This document shows positions 27,801 through 42,800 of a DNA stretch of 64,000 bases, piece by piece (positions within the stretch are counted from its first letter, which is position 1; each line of letters opens with the position of its first letter). Made by a program: the position numbers and the translations under genes. Source of the stretch: Hymenolepis diminuta (taxonomy: Eukaryota; Platyhelminthes; Cestoda; Cyclophyllidea; Hymenolepididae); NCBI GenBank assembly GCA_900708905.1, contig CAADRB010000015.1, positions 1,592,899 through 1,656,898 of the forward strand, written 5' to 3'. The notes under the pieces were generated by a model. It saw only the letters and a program-made list of their open reading frames with translations, did no database searches and was not told the DNA's origin.

Positions 27801-30800
27801 AGGAAGGGAGACTTAAGACCATGATGGAAATAAACGATAACATATGGAGACACTCTGTTTAAAATAAATTTAAAGAGATCAGTAATCACAAAACAAAAGT
27901 TTTTTTATTATTTTATAATTGATTTTTTTGCTATTTTTATGAAAATGGTACTTACACATTGATGGCTCGATTCCAATTAATGACATATCCGGAGGTGTTA
28001 AATTGTTGAACGTTGACGAAATGAACGTTCCCCTGATCCGATCCAACACTGAGCCAGGAGCCACTCACCGCCAAATATCCGCAAGTTAACCTAAAATGGA
28101 AATTGGTACATAAATTAATACGAATAGTAAATGGAAAAATCAACGAATTAGCCCCGTTGAGGTTCGATCGCAAACGAATTATTGATTAAAATGTAGCTAT
28201 GAGTGAAATGATTCATGCTTAAATTTGTGTCAAAATAGTAAATAATTAGTCCACTTGAAAGTCTTTAATACAATTATATTGATTATACATTTATGTTAGT
28301 AATATTATAATACATCAGTACAAATATTGGAGATCACAATTCTTTCCAAATTCACCGAAAGGAAATTCTTAAATTCGTCAATAAATTAACGCAATTCCGC
28401 GAACTCTTGGATAATATAAATATTCTGTTTTAGACCAATGAAATAACAAAAAACGCGCTTTGGAGACAAAAAATCTGCTAATATGAAGGCGAAATTGTGG
28501 AAAAAACCAGCCCTTCGACTCATTTCGGTCAGTGTTCTAATTGTAACCAACTAGACATAATTAATCAAGGTGGATTGCATTAAAAAAATATCGTAAAACG
28601 CCGAAAAGAGCGTAGAATAGGGTTGCCTAGGAACCTTCAGGGAAAGACCTACTCAGACGCCGAAATCAAAGTGAAATACAATTCCGAAATAGCGAAATTT
28701 TAGAGGATTTTTATTTTTTTTGAAATAAAAATGAGAAACGCATAAATATTTTAATGAGCCTGATTAATAACGTAATATAAACAACATAGTCAAATTCAGT
28801 CCATATTCTCAAAAAATTCTAGAGAAAAAACACATTTGCAATAATCGAATTGATCATGCTTCCATTTGGATAGATGGGAATTGATTAATTAAATCATCTT
28901 TTAAGAAAAATAAAAAATGCAAACAAATAGTCCATAGTGATAGTAGTGCAGCAATCAATTCAGTTGGAGATTACGAGACCGATGCTCATCATTATACATC
29001 AAGTGATGTGAATGAATAAAAGCTTTGGTTATAATATTAGTTTGCAGGAAAGGTGATACAATGTGAAATTTCCACAACAGCAGCTTCAGAACACCTTTAC
29101 TCATTTCTTTTAATAGATTTGGAAAGTTTTCGTAATTATTGTTGTGCACCGATAAAATTTACTAATAATATCCATATGGAATTATTCAATTCCGTTTAGT
29201 TAAAGACGATAATCCATTAGAGTTCACCATGAGTGAATTATAATAGGATGCATTTTTCATGTCGCTGCTATTCTCAACTACTTGGACTTAGCTGTAAAAA
29301 AGATACAAATAAATTGAGATGACAAAATCAATTCAATAAGCTCGGAATATCATGTACATAATCTCACCCATGAACTTGGGAGTTAATTGACGGAGGAAGA
29401 ACATTAGGGCTTTACAGTAAGGGAATAAAAACGAATCAGTGCTTCCAAAACTCAATTGAAGTAAAACTCCAGATGATGTGACTTCAGCGTATGCTTCTTC
29501 TTGACTCCCTACTACCTTATGAGACTGATTTGCTATTACTCATGTTTAAATTCTTTCCCATGGTTAGGAAATTTGTTTGGATATAATTTGCATTTTAAAC
29601 AGCGAATTAGAATTTTAACAAACCTTATCCAACAAAATTTTGTTGCAACACAACAAGATAAATATAAATATTTTTTGATTTTGCTCATAACGGACCATTA
29701 TTAATAACATTTACCCAGGCTACATTACAATTTATTAATCATTAATCCATCAAAAGTTCTCCCTTTGTTCTTTGCCCTTCTGTCAGTTTAGAAAGATTAA
29801 TCTATTAATGACCTGAATGCGTAATAGGTAGAGAAAAAGGAAACTCTTTCACGTCTAAAACAGACATTTTTGCCTATTAAACTATAAACCTTTCAATTTT
29901 AAGACATACAAAAATATTACGAGGGCTTGCGAAACCAAAACTTTCAACAGTTTTTGCAGCAGAATGCAAACGAATGTTAGCAGAATAAACACTTATGAAT
30001 ATCAATAAAAAATAATATGCAGTAGACAAAATGATAATAATAATATGTTGAAGACGAAAACGAACTTTTTCATCAAATAAATTTCCGGTTAGCTTAAAAA
30101 TTGAGTTTGCTAGTTGGGAAAACAGGGGAATTGAAAGCAATAAATTACCTAACTGTCATCCGGATTTTGCAAACAGCAAGACAAAAGAAATAAGCTGAAA
30201 TTGTTATGTATGCTCATTTCGCTCAACAATGACAATGCTCTAATTGTCTAACCATCTTTCTTTATTTCCAATAACATTATTAACTAACACTAGGCACTTA
30301 AACTTCATTCTAATGAAATAGTGCACAGTTAAATTTATAGTGAGTTTAGATTCTGGGAACTCATATTAATCTCCTTTTTGTATTGGTGGCGCACTGATTT
30401 GCATGCAAGTCTGTAAAGTCAGATCGTTACGAGATTGATGAGCATCCAGTGTCGCAGATGCCCAACCGCAGTGATTAATTTTGGTCGGTAATAGCAGTGG
30501 CAGAATACCAGCTTCAGAATACTTATTTTCTATCTAAGTTAATTGTTGGAAAACACTTCTTTTAGAGAACCTAGAAAGCTATAATATTATTGCAATGTAC
30601 TTGTACACTACTGTAGTACATAATATAATGGCTCATAGGCCTAATCAACACAAAATAGTCACAGATTGACTCAAGAGACAAAACCAGACAGGCCCACTAA
30701 GCACACATTATTATTATTAAGCATTTACCCCACAATTCTATTTTCATGCATGTAGCTCACGTTCCAAAAACCCTCTATCCCCTCACTGGTTTATTCTAAC

Positions 30801-33800
30801 TATCGTAATTTTAGTTTGGGAAAGACTATTGTATCCCGTTAGCTTAACTCAGTTACATTTATATAAGTAGTTCTAATTGGGACTAGTGCAGGTTTACCAC
30901 CTTTAAATGATCCAAATTCAAATGAGAAAATAGAAGCATATAAAATTTGTGTGGGTTTAAATGTTCTGAAACATGCTAGGTTGGCGACATACTATCAAGT
31001 TTACAATCTAACGTACTGATTGTAATAGATGGTGAAAAGTAATTACAGAAGTACATGTTAGGACAGATGTAAAGACTGCTAAGAACAACAACACAAAACC
31101 CAAGGTCATATGTTCTGTGGAAAATGTTTGTGAAAAATTTGTATTTCAAATTATAACTCGTATTAATTTAATTTTCCTAGTAAAAAAAATTGACTAAGAG
31201 GAAGTTACTTTTCAATAGACCACTCAGTACTAAAACCCGCTCACTAGCATAATTATTGATTGTAAGTAATGGTTGATGCAGGTCGATCAAGTATCCCAAT
31301 GGAAGTATGAACTGTAAAAAAATCTTTAAACGCCAGGAACTATGTTAAGCGTTGGGAAAAAATTCTTCAAAACCAACAATTAACCATCTCAAAATATCCA
31401 GATAGTAGCATAATAAGATTGGCTAATAACAAAGGTTCTAAGCAGAATATGGAAATGGCCAAAATGAGGTAGTTTAATCGTGGAATCATTAAACTCTAAT
31501 GCCCAATTCATTTCGGCGAATGATATTAAATTAGATACCGATTTCAAATTGTTACAAATTAGTTACCACGATATGTGAGCCGACAAAATTTAAACAGAGC
31601 AAATATCACTCCTAATTTAACTTCAAAAGCAGGAATAATTATGTCAATTCTTGAACAATTATTTCAGTATCCAATTGGGTGACTGGATACTTCATCACTG
31701 AAAATATGTTAGGTGTCCTTTTTCGAGATACAATAACTGGATTACTAACAGTGCCATTCATTCTATTTGTATACTACGCTAAATAATCAAAATCATTATT
31801 ATAGCTTACTTTTAATTCTTAACTTAAATAAGAGAATATAAATTGAGTAAAGGAGTATGGTATTCAAGCCACTGCACGATGAACTCTTCCGAGACGTGAC
31901 GACCTTAATACGACTGAATTGCCTCTGTCTTCGAATGTATCCATTAAAATGTGAACCTTTTTAACTGATACAATATATTAAGAAATGATCTAGGCATAAA
32001 GTGTGTTCTCAGGATATTTCTGGACTGTTCCATATATTGCACATATAAGAGAAACTACACTGTACTACACTCAGATTTATCATTATTACCCACAATAATA
32101 ATGATAATACTTCTTCAAATTTTGATTTTGGAAAGGAACTGAAATCGGGTAACGGAAATTCCAACAAAAAGATGAAAGAGAGGGGATAAAAAGATGCCAA
32201 TGTCAGATCATCAAAGAGGCTTAAATCATTTGATATTTTTGGATACAGATTATTACTATTTTTTGCCAAATGCTAAATTCAAATTTCCTAATTCGTCCCC
32301 TGAATTGTACCAGATGCTTGTCTTAGATGTTCACTGCATTTTGACCAATTTTTTAATCAAGGAGAATCGGTCTACTACTTTAATTAATATCTATTGGTTA
32401 AGAATGAAAAGTGATCCTTTATGATTTTCAGCAGCTTACAATCTTAACATAGCAGAGATGAGATAGTTAAAAACCCCTTTTCCGGATATGTAAGAAAATT
32501 CCAAAAACATCACCATTTACCCTTTTTTTCTTATTGGGGAGATGAATAAACTAATCGTCAGGAAAAAGGAAGATTTAGGTGAAAATATAGTACTGATAAC
32601 TGTGTTAGGTGCGAATCCTAGATTATAAAAGCAGCCCTCCAACTATTAAATTGTGAGCAGCACCACTAGCTCATATTTTAAATTTTATCCATTTCGGATA
32701 CAAGCCTTCTTCCGAAATCGGACGACTTTGAACAAGTCTTTGAACTCTGAGATTATAAGAACTACGAATAAATGAAAACTTCCAATTTTAAAACAGATAT
32801 CTAGGAAAATTGCCTTCGATGCTAAGGATCAACTGAGAAGAATACTGTCGAGTACCTCATTTCAGGTACCTCCTGCAGACAAAGAGGTATCAACCGGAAC
32901 TGAAATCATCCAGCTAACCTCTCATTATCTGATATATTAAAAGCTGTGCATCTCTCTTTCCAACTCATACATTAATTGATCACCTACTGCTTATCGAATG
33001 GGATAAGCAATGAGAAGGATTTAGTAAGGTTAAATCCTCCGAGAAATAACACAATTTGAAATTTTGACATCACCGCTCAATGTTTTAATTAAACGATCAA
33101 CAGAATTTTTAAAAATAACTAATTAAACTTGGCGCTCCCCTCCTTTTCTTGCCATCAATTTAGCCAAATTCCTGGTATTTTGGCATTGATAATTGTCAAA
33201 CTTTTAAAATACTACATACAAGTTTATGTATGTCCTCCCCTCCACCCCCACCTTATTCGTTTCTTATATATGTTCGTCAATTCTCCTTTTTTGTTATTTT
33301 AAATGTATAAAAAAGGACCATCACATCAGAAATACATGTCATGGGAGCCAGCGCCATTTGAATCTACCTCGTCCTCTCCCCTTCTAAAACCCTACCTTCC
33401 TTCTCCTCCCCCCCCCCTGCCTCGAATGGTCAAGGTCACTTGCTCATTCGCTCGACTAGCGTCTGCTGATTGGTCGGGACAACTGAGAGCCAGGCAACAT
33501 TCGCATGCTGCAGAGGAAAATAAATTATGCGCGCACGTTGCTTCCACTCACTCACTGGGCGTTAAAAATTAAAACGAACCCGAGTTTGTTTTAATTGTTT
33601 TGATCGTGAATGTTTGTTTGACAGGCACCTGGGGCACCTGGAGAGTAAATCGGGGGCATTTGGCAATTACAGGAGGGGGAAAGATCATCGATAAGTCAGT
33701 ATGTTAGGCAGATAATTAAACAAATAAGATAGCAGATTGCAAACCATTCTCATGCTGAGAGCGCTATTTGTCAATATTTGTATCTACTGTAAAAGAGCAA

Positions 33801-36800
33801 GAGCAGCCTTTTCCACAACAACATAAGTCGATTGAGAATCAAAAACAAATAACCTAATTTCCATTCGATCTTACATTATAAGAAGAACAAACATACTTGA
33901 AATTCGATTTGTACTCAAGCATTCGTCTACAATTCCCTAACTGCTCAACAATCCACTAGGGATTACGTGGCCTTGAGTTTTGCACGACAATTCCTCTCAT
34001 TCTTAGTATCCATAACAGTTTGTACTTTTGCAATGATCCATCACCGTCTCTGCAATCGAACAACTGGTTTCCGACTTTCATAGCGTATTAATAACATGGC
34101 ACATACCTGCACTTTTATAATTCTAGGCACCTTAATAGAGAACCACCATTCAATCATCCTGTATTAACTTCAATAGGCTAACTTTATAGCTATAAAGATG
34201 CGATATGCCCGATTTCTCAATCCCACTAACTCTTGCAGTTCCAGAGATATGTTTCTATTTAATATCAAGCAATTGGGAAGTGGTTTGTGAAACTTATGAT
34301 TATGAAAATATATGAATACAAACCATCATTCTTCAAATAAACTGCCATTTAGAGTTATATTCGGAGGAAAAGTGCCCTCAAATTTAGCCTCCAAACCAAC
34401 TTAACAAGCTAAAATATCTCAAGGCAAGGATATTTAGAGATGTAATAGCAACTAACGCCATTAGATCTGTAGAGAATTTTAACTTTCCAGAACCTAAATC
34501 GTCGCTCTAATAAACGCAAAAGCGAAGCCCATGGTCATTTGATCGAATCGAATGATAAATGAGAGGACTTATAAGGTAAAAAAGACATCTATGCCTAAGA
34601 ATCTAAAGACTATTTCATTTCAAATGATTTATGAAATACTAAAAGGTTTGCTCAAAACGAGATGCAGTTTGTAGGGATATTCTAATGCGTTAAAAAGGAA
34701 CATACAAATGGAAGTGTGTCAAGACCTCTAAGTTGAAGGATAGCTTTGTTTACAATTAGACTCAATATTAATATTCATAAAACGAAGCAGGCAGGTAGAT
34801 AAAGTATTATTTAGGATAAGGGGCGTGTACAGCAGAAATCGAAGTTTATTCTCCAACCATATTTATCATTATTTTACCGTTTTAAAAACAAAAAAAAACT
34901 TTTTTAAAAAATAAAGATTCAAGCATAATGATTTTAATGGGTGAGATTTTAGCCATACACCCATTAACATGTGTTAAAACGCCACAAATTAAAAAAATGA
35001 AGCATCTTAAAAGCAACCTCAGAAATCTTTCCAAGGTATTTCAATAAAAAATAATTGGTGCGTGAAGGTCTGGAATATGCAATGACTGTTATTCGGAATT
35101 CACCGGGGAAATGATAAAACTTCTGTCCATAGTGTGTTATATCTATGACCAAAAAATAAGAGAGGAGTTATTAAGGAGGTATTAGAATTGCTTACTTCTC
35201 ATAAGCAGAGTTCGTAGCCACTTTAGATGGGTACCTTCTTTCGCTATAAAAAAATTGGAATCGGTTTGTAGCATGTGATTACATAGACACATGAATGCAA
35301 ATATACCATCCGGGATTAAGTACAGCTTTCTAATCGACATTCTGCGAAACAATACCCAGACTGAAATAACTACAGAAGATGAACTAGCACTACCTAAGCT
35401 AAAGGAAAATTATAATACTTCAGCAGTTTTACGAAAGAAAATGGAAAATGAAGATAGTATACGTAACATGAAGTTTCGTTTGAAAGTCCAATTATACATA
35501 ACCATTCGCCTAAGTAATAAGTTTGTTTAAATATCATATACAGCATACAGATTGAACAATAGGATGCACTGTTTCATTTTTAGTATATTGGAGAGCTCCT
35601 TGACGTTTTATAGTTACCTTTTCTGTATTTAATACTTTCTTTTCTAGCTTTGATTTAGTTCTAAAGGTTGCATTCATGGAATCATTCTCTCTTCATTTGG
35701 TTGAGGGACGTTGAATTTGGAATAGTTTCATAGTATTAGCGCCAAAGAATAAGAAAAGTGATTATATAGGCAATTTCTTCGTTACACGCACGTTGTATCT
35801 GATATGAAGATTTTCCGTTAATAGGACTTACGGGGATTTGAGTAGCAGTCATTGCCAATGCTAAAATTCGCTGGCAGTTTCTTAAACATTTTAGGACTCT
35901 ATTATTAGTACCTGTGGACTTGAATTTTGTAAGAAAATTCTTGGCTGCCCTTGTAATTTTCTATGCACATACTTCAGTAATGATCTTTTACTGTCTTTGC
36001 ATTCGAACAGCTGGTTTTCCAACTGAGCAGTTAAATGATTGAAGATATTTATAGGTAGTTACAGCCTGATAGCTTTTTACGTCTTCCAGTCCATGTCGTA
36101 CAATTGGGAGTCTGACCAATTAATCGATCAAATGAATTTGATAATATTCTACCAATATGATACCGTTCACTTCTATTCGTGGAAATTTTTGGATAGGCCA
36201 TTAAGAATTATTATGTTCGTAATAATTCTTTAAACAGTCAAGGCAAAATAAGTTATTTTACAGTTAAATCAAAGTCATAATAATTGGTCATTATATTTCT
36301 TATCACAAAGGAGAAAGAGGCGAGAAGAGAGCGGAGAAAACAGTCAAAATGACGTAAAAGACGCCTTCCTCTAGCATTACTGAAAATTCAAGAGCCGAAT
36401 GAGGTCTTTAATGATTAATATCTCTGATTTACCTTATCATTTAAACAAGGAGAGTTAGATGAAAAAAAATGACTTGAAATGAGAAACTTAGAGAAAATCA
36501 TTAGACGATTACCATTCAAGAAATAAACCGATATAGGAAGACTCAAAGTAGACAACTCTATTGTATTCATTTGAAATAAAGTAACGACCTATAATAAATA
36601 TACCTGCATATTCAAATGAAGAGATTGTAGAGAAATATATTTATTTACCCCATTTCAAGGAAACGCTATATCTAAGTTACGACCTGAACATAGAGTATAT
36701 ATCTTTCAAAACGATATTTAATGAGGGAAGAAGAAAGGCATATTGGGGGGTTTCAGTCTTGAAATCAAGATTTCCAAATAGGTTCAGAAGCAGCTATGGC

Positions 36801-39800
36801 TTCTTTGTCCTTAATAACTTCATTCCTTGAGATTTTGTGAGTGTTCTATTGAGCTTACCTTTCAAGGCAAGTGAGTGAGAAATTTAGTTATGGATGGTTC
36901 TCAAGAGTGAAAGTTTGCATTCATTTGCACTTTCTTAATCTCATTCAAATAAAATTCGTCTGATTGAGGAAAGCTTTGGTGAATTATACTGACATTTTCT
37001 TCGAATATTCTAGATGGAACGAAAATACTAGCTTATGTGATTTAAAATGGCAAAGTTCATTAGAGTTCTCTAAAGGTGAATAAACTTAGCGAATACCCAC
37101 AAACAGGGCAAAATGTCAGCATATGTTCATCAGTCTAATTTGTGTAAGGAAAAAGTAAAAATCCTGAACTCCATAGGCCGAATTCCCCTACCCTCCCTCC
37201 AAAGGTATGCATTAACTTAGTGAAATGCATACTATCTTTATAGATAGAAGGGCGATTAAAACTGAAGGCGCATAATTTAAAAAGCAATCTAAAAGTTAAA
37301 TCAAACGGAAACGTAGTTTTTCATAAATAGGTAAAAACTGTTACAATAGTAAATGGGACGGATTTTGTTTTAGAAAACACGAAAATTATGGAATGTTAGA
37401 TGTGTTTATTTATGTTAATTGTATAAATAATTGAAATTGAGTAGTCAAACTGAAACTCATGATCTCTTAAAATACTCAAATAAAAAAACCAGAAATCCCA
37501 GATGTAGAACCCGTCTGGAATAATAAAACCAACGAATAAGTTTCTTGAATAAAGAGGGACCCACAAAATGCATTTAAAATCGGGAAACAGAGGGGAATTA
37601 ATAGCATTTTTGGGAGAGCTGCCAAAAAGTAACTAAATTAGTTATTTTAATAGCAAAAAAGATCTTTGCACTTCTCAAAAGTTCTAGAAATTTCCTGAAA
37701 AGCTATTAAGTGGAAGGGGAATTTTGAAAAGCCTCTAAAAGGCTAAAGCACTTTAAAGCTTCTTATAATGACATAAAATTTGATGGAAAACAACTCATAA
37801 AAGGGGAAATTTTCATAGTGGGAACTCCTAATTTGTCTTTTTCAATAATCGAATTCGAAAGCCCGATAAAACAGCAAATTATCAATTTTTACATACATTC
37901 TCATTGATTATAGGTGCATCGGTGATCAAATTAATTTTTTTATCGATCAATTTCCTGCCGGCTTAGTTTTAGATAACTGAAATACGAATAATGATGCACT
38001 GACGTATTCATTATCCTGGGATACTGTTCAGCAATACAAATACATCCTAGTATTTCTTCTCAATTTAAAACATTCTAATACTGCATAGAGGAGATTTAGG
38101 GTTTAACACAACAAAACGACAATTGGAAAAACAGATATGTTGACGAGAAATACAGACTGATGAAGAAACAATATTAAGCGAGATTCTCTTAAATGCAGTT
38201 TGAAATTGTGAAAAGATGAATAATAAAAATGACCTGAATAAGATCATAAGACCAAAAAGCTTATCAAAATTCCACCTGCTTTGTTGAGCTAAGTCCACCT
38301 TCGAATCATTTTGTACCAGTTAGGACTAGCAGGAAAGTCATGACTAAGGTAGATCAAGCACGTCTACCGAAGTCAAAATATCCAGCAATATTGATTCACC
38401 ACTGTAAAACTCAATTTCAAGGGGGTTCTGTTTGTGAATGTCCGCAGAAAAGAAAAGCGATGAACTTGCACTATCGAGATCAATTACAAGTTTCCGTGTT
38501 TTAGATGTTACAAGAGATAAGTGTGGTTAAATCATCACTTAATAGAGTGTCATTCCAATCCTTGATAGTCTAAACTCCAGAGACATTTAAAGTTAAACAT
38601 ATACACAATTTTGAGAGTTGCTGATGGACAAAGTTAGCGAATGATAAAAGACGTCAGAAAATACTATTGGATGCTCACCGATCTTAACTAAGTAGTGAAC
38701 AAAAGGAAATTCCGAACTCCATAAACCAAACTCCCTATCTCCTCTCCAACATTAAAAATGATAAAACTAGACACTTACTTGTCCGACTAGTACAACATAT
38801 CATCAACATTATCAACTAAGCTCACTTGGTACTACTAAATACTATTAAATAGTGCATTAACTCAATTGAACAAGACGATCATAACTATTCACTGGAAGAT
38901 TATGGTGATTTTCACTTTGAAAAAGCATATGTAACGCGTCAATCTATCGGAGGAAGTCTGAAACAAGCAAATTGTAATGCCACACACAAAATCTTAGTTG
39001 TTTAAACCATTAAACAATTAGAAAGGCCCAGGTATTAAAAGGACGAAAACATGGGCCACGCCAAGATAAAATTTGACTTTGTTTTACTTTTCCTTCACTC
39101 AATCATGCCACAAAATGATGATGGTCGGTAAAAAAGTGATTACAAACCGATGACAGATGATTGAAGACTTCGATACAATAGTTTAAACGATTCACAAACT
39201 AGCAAATTTTAAATTATTTAAAGTGTTTTTATGAAAAAAATAATTAATACATAAAGTAATTTTAGCAGTATTATGCGCGTCAACAAAATGAGATAATAGT
39301 AATGATTTAGGAAAACAAATTAGTTAATTATCAATTAAAATATCGGAAATCAATGAATGACTGGGGACTCTATTGATATGAACAATGTTTATGACATAAT
39401 ATTCAGAAGTACAGTTTAAAAATAGTTGACTTAACCAGATATAAAGAGACACAAATTTATCGAGATTTTAATTTGGTTTATTTGATTAAATTAATTGGCC
39501 AATAAGATCTGAATTCATTCAAGAACCCAGAAAAATTTTACCTTTGTAACAGAAAATAAAGCAGAAAATTACGATCTGTCGGAAAAAAATGAATAATTTT
39601 TATCCAAGAAAAATAAAATAGGGGATTTTATTACTAATTATTTACATATCTTGTATATTTGTTAAAATATGCTCGACTGCAGAGTTGGTGCTTTTCAGAA
39701 TTTTGAGTAACTTCATGAAACTTGCTAATTTGGGGGGCGAGGGGCAAATGAGGCTACACCAGTGGCAAGCACATATCATTTACCGATTGGTGAAAGCAAA

Positions 39801-42800
39801 GCAGTCTTCGATTTCTCAACAGTGGACTGCACAGTTGAGAATTTTTGAGAGCTTATCCACAGAAATAAGGGATTCTAACACAGCTACTACCATTGTTTCT
39901 CTAAATTTTTATAAAAAATTCTACTTGATCTTCTACTTTACCTGTCTCCCTGAAGGTGCCTCCTATCACAACCCTAGCTCAGGTGGTCAATACTGGCATG
40001 AAGCTGCTCCCATCAGTCAGAGATAGTGAAAAAGTAATGAATCTCGCGCACTTTAGAGAACCTTCATCGCCCAGAGTCGTTCCAAAACGACTTGTCTCCG
40101 AAGCCTATCGTGCCCAAACAACAATTATTCCCGAAATCCTATCTACTTTATCACCAGGCTAATCAAATATGTCGCCTAGAGGCAGAAGATTGTCGCAACC
40201 TTGCATCTTTCAGAACTCTTGAATCATCCACCATGATCAAGTCCCCAAAATGTCTTGGTATAACCACATTCGAGCCAAACCCATGCTCGTTTGCGGTTTG
40301 TGGATGATGAATGCAAAGAACCCGAGAAAGTCGGTCTTGCCAAACGTGTTTCTTTCACAAACGGAAACGTATCAATAGTGGCTGTATCAAATGCAGGTGA
40401 GCCTGTGCTTCCATATCATCAAAATCTTAAATTCTATCCAACTGACGTTCCTTGGTCTCACATTGGTCTTAGCCTAGTTGGACCTATCCGAGGAATCTCC
40501 TATCTACTCCTGGTTGATTCGTATTCAGTGGCCAGAGGTTATACCCATTAAGTCTGCCACAACTGATACCATCATTAACAGCCTACAGTAGGTATTCACC
40601 AATCAGGGCGTATCAAAAGTTATAGTGTCCAGAAATGTCACCCATTTCCCTTCTATTCGATTTGAGGACTTTTGACTTAATCTAAATATCTCCCACTTTA
40701 CACTCTCCGCCTAATCCCAATGGCCTGGATGAGCAACTTGCTGACAGTGTGAAAAAGGAACTTCTCGTGTCAAAGGGGAGGAGAAACTGGAAGAGATTCG
40801 TAATTCTTTACAATTTGAGTATCGGACAACATCCCATGTTGTGTCCAACGCAAAAATCTCGTTCACAGTACGCAACTTTATTTTTAAACCGAAAACGATT
40901 CAAACGGAGATCAATCTGTACTCACGTGACCTCCCTCCAACTCGAAATCCCGAAACTCCGGAGACCCAAAGAAATCATCGATCAGAACGTTACCCTGGAC
41001 GCTTCGGAAGACCTCGGAAAAGATTAAAGGTAGATCAAACGTCTGATGTATGAATCAACCACTTTCGCAGGGCGGTTTTAGATTTAAAATAAAATAAATA
41101 TTTGTTACCTAAATAAGATTAACAATTTTCTTGTTAATTATTTATATGTATTTTATATTTGTTAACATGTGCTAAATTAAAGGGTGATTGCTCTGCGGCA
41201 TTTGAGCAAACCCTACTTTTAAGGTAACTTTGCGTTCTTTTTGAGTTCAGGGGATTTGTGGCTATTATAAAGATTAATTAGGCTGCAAAATACCATACAA
41301 TCCGATAAAAATATATAAATATTAAAGAAATACGATGCCTTTTGGTGTCCTGACCATAATTTCAACTTCTTCCTCGTGTTCAGACACATTTTCCATGATG
41401 CAAGACTGTAATTTTTGCTTTACCATGAGTAGTGACAATGTAATGGATCCTGTTTTACTAAATTCTATAAATTTGTCGCACCAGTGGTCAAATATTTCTC
41501 CTTTTCTCTGTGTTTTACTTTGGACAACAATTTCCATGATCCTATGATTCTTCTCTTTTATTTATCCAAAACACTTCCTCTACGAAGAACTACATTTAGT
41601 ATACAAAGAAGCATCATTTTGAAAAGCATACGGTAATAATGAAGATTAAGTTACGCGACCTTGAGAAATACTAGTTTTGTTACTTAAAGTTTGGTCTTTT
41701 AGTACTACTTTACGATTTTAAATTAAAAGAAAATAACTAAAGTGAAAAAGTCTCATTGACTGCTTTTTTCTTTTTAACGGTGTTCCCACTTTGTTCAGTT
41801 GGATAAAACTTGCGCATCTAATTTACCTCAAGCATCGCAAAAGAAACCTGGATAAAGGTTTTATTAAAAAAGGCTCCTATAAAATTTCCCAATTTTCAAG
41901 TTGATTTGACAGTGGTCGAAAATATACGTAAAGGGATAGAAATACCTGTCAGTGTAATTAATATAAGACAAGTCAATAGAACATTTAAATAGTATTATTG
42001 GTAATATTTATATTCCGAAATGAACTTCGTTTAGATAAATGCACCTCAGTCTACTAGCTACAGTTTGGTTATTTTCGAATATTTTCGGCGCAAGCAAAAT
42101 TTCAAAGCTTTATCTCTCGTGCACTGGATTATCAATGATTGAATTTCTACGCTTGCATCTGGATATGTAAGAGCACAACTGAACAACCTTTTGTCACAAT
42201 CAATAATTTATCACATATCAAATCATACATAAGTAAACTTATTTACTTAATAGAGAACAGCCGTTTTGAGCTACAAGTTTTCTCTCTTCTTCTCGGAGTC
42301 TGAGCAGTTGCAGCCTTAGAAAGGAGCAACTGAGTGCATTAACAACTATTCCAAAGGACAGGTTACCAAGATGGCATAGCAGATCTCTTATTCTTAATCT
42401 ACTAGTTAATCAACTCTAAAAAATACTGACAAGAATAAGTAGCGAATTACTTAGGGAGCCGATTCTGATAGCTGAACTGCTGTTCATGAGAAGAACAGCA
42501 GTTTTTTGGTATTTTTTTGTTTGGTATTTCTATTTTGTTATACTAACTACTCATATTCACACTTCCTTTACTTAGGCCATTCCGCTACGTCTAACGTGTA
42601 GACGCCTCTCCTATACTAAAAATAATAGTTAGTTTCCTGTTTCATAGATCATTATATTAATTAATTAATTATGCTTACAAATGGACATATTTAATATCAG
42701 GATCTCTTTATCCTTCGTGAAGCTGTATAATTATTCGAATGATTGTTAACCAATCAAAGGTTTTGAATTAGCATATCGATAATAGTTGTCACTTAGTTAA

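Noticed and set aside
33303..33572. 89-codon plus ORF in a GC-richer patch
   Set aside because: Pro/Ser-rich from C-runs; composition artefact.
40749..41027. Plus ORF in the retrotransposon tail
   Set aside because: It is an alternative frame over the decayed pol C-terminus, not a separate gene.
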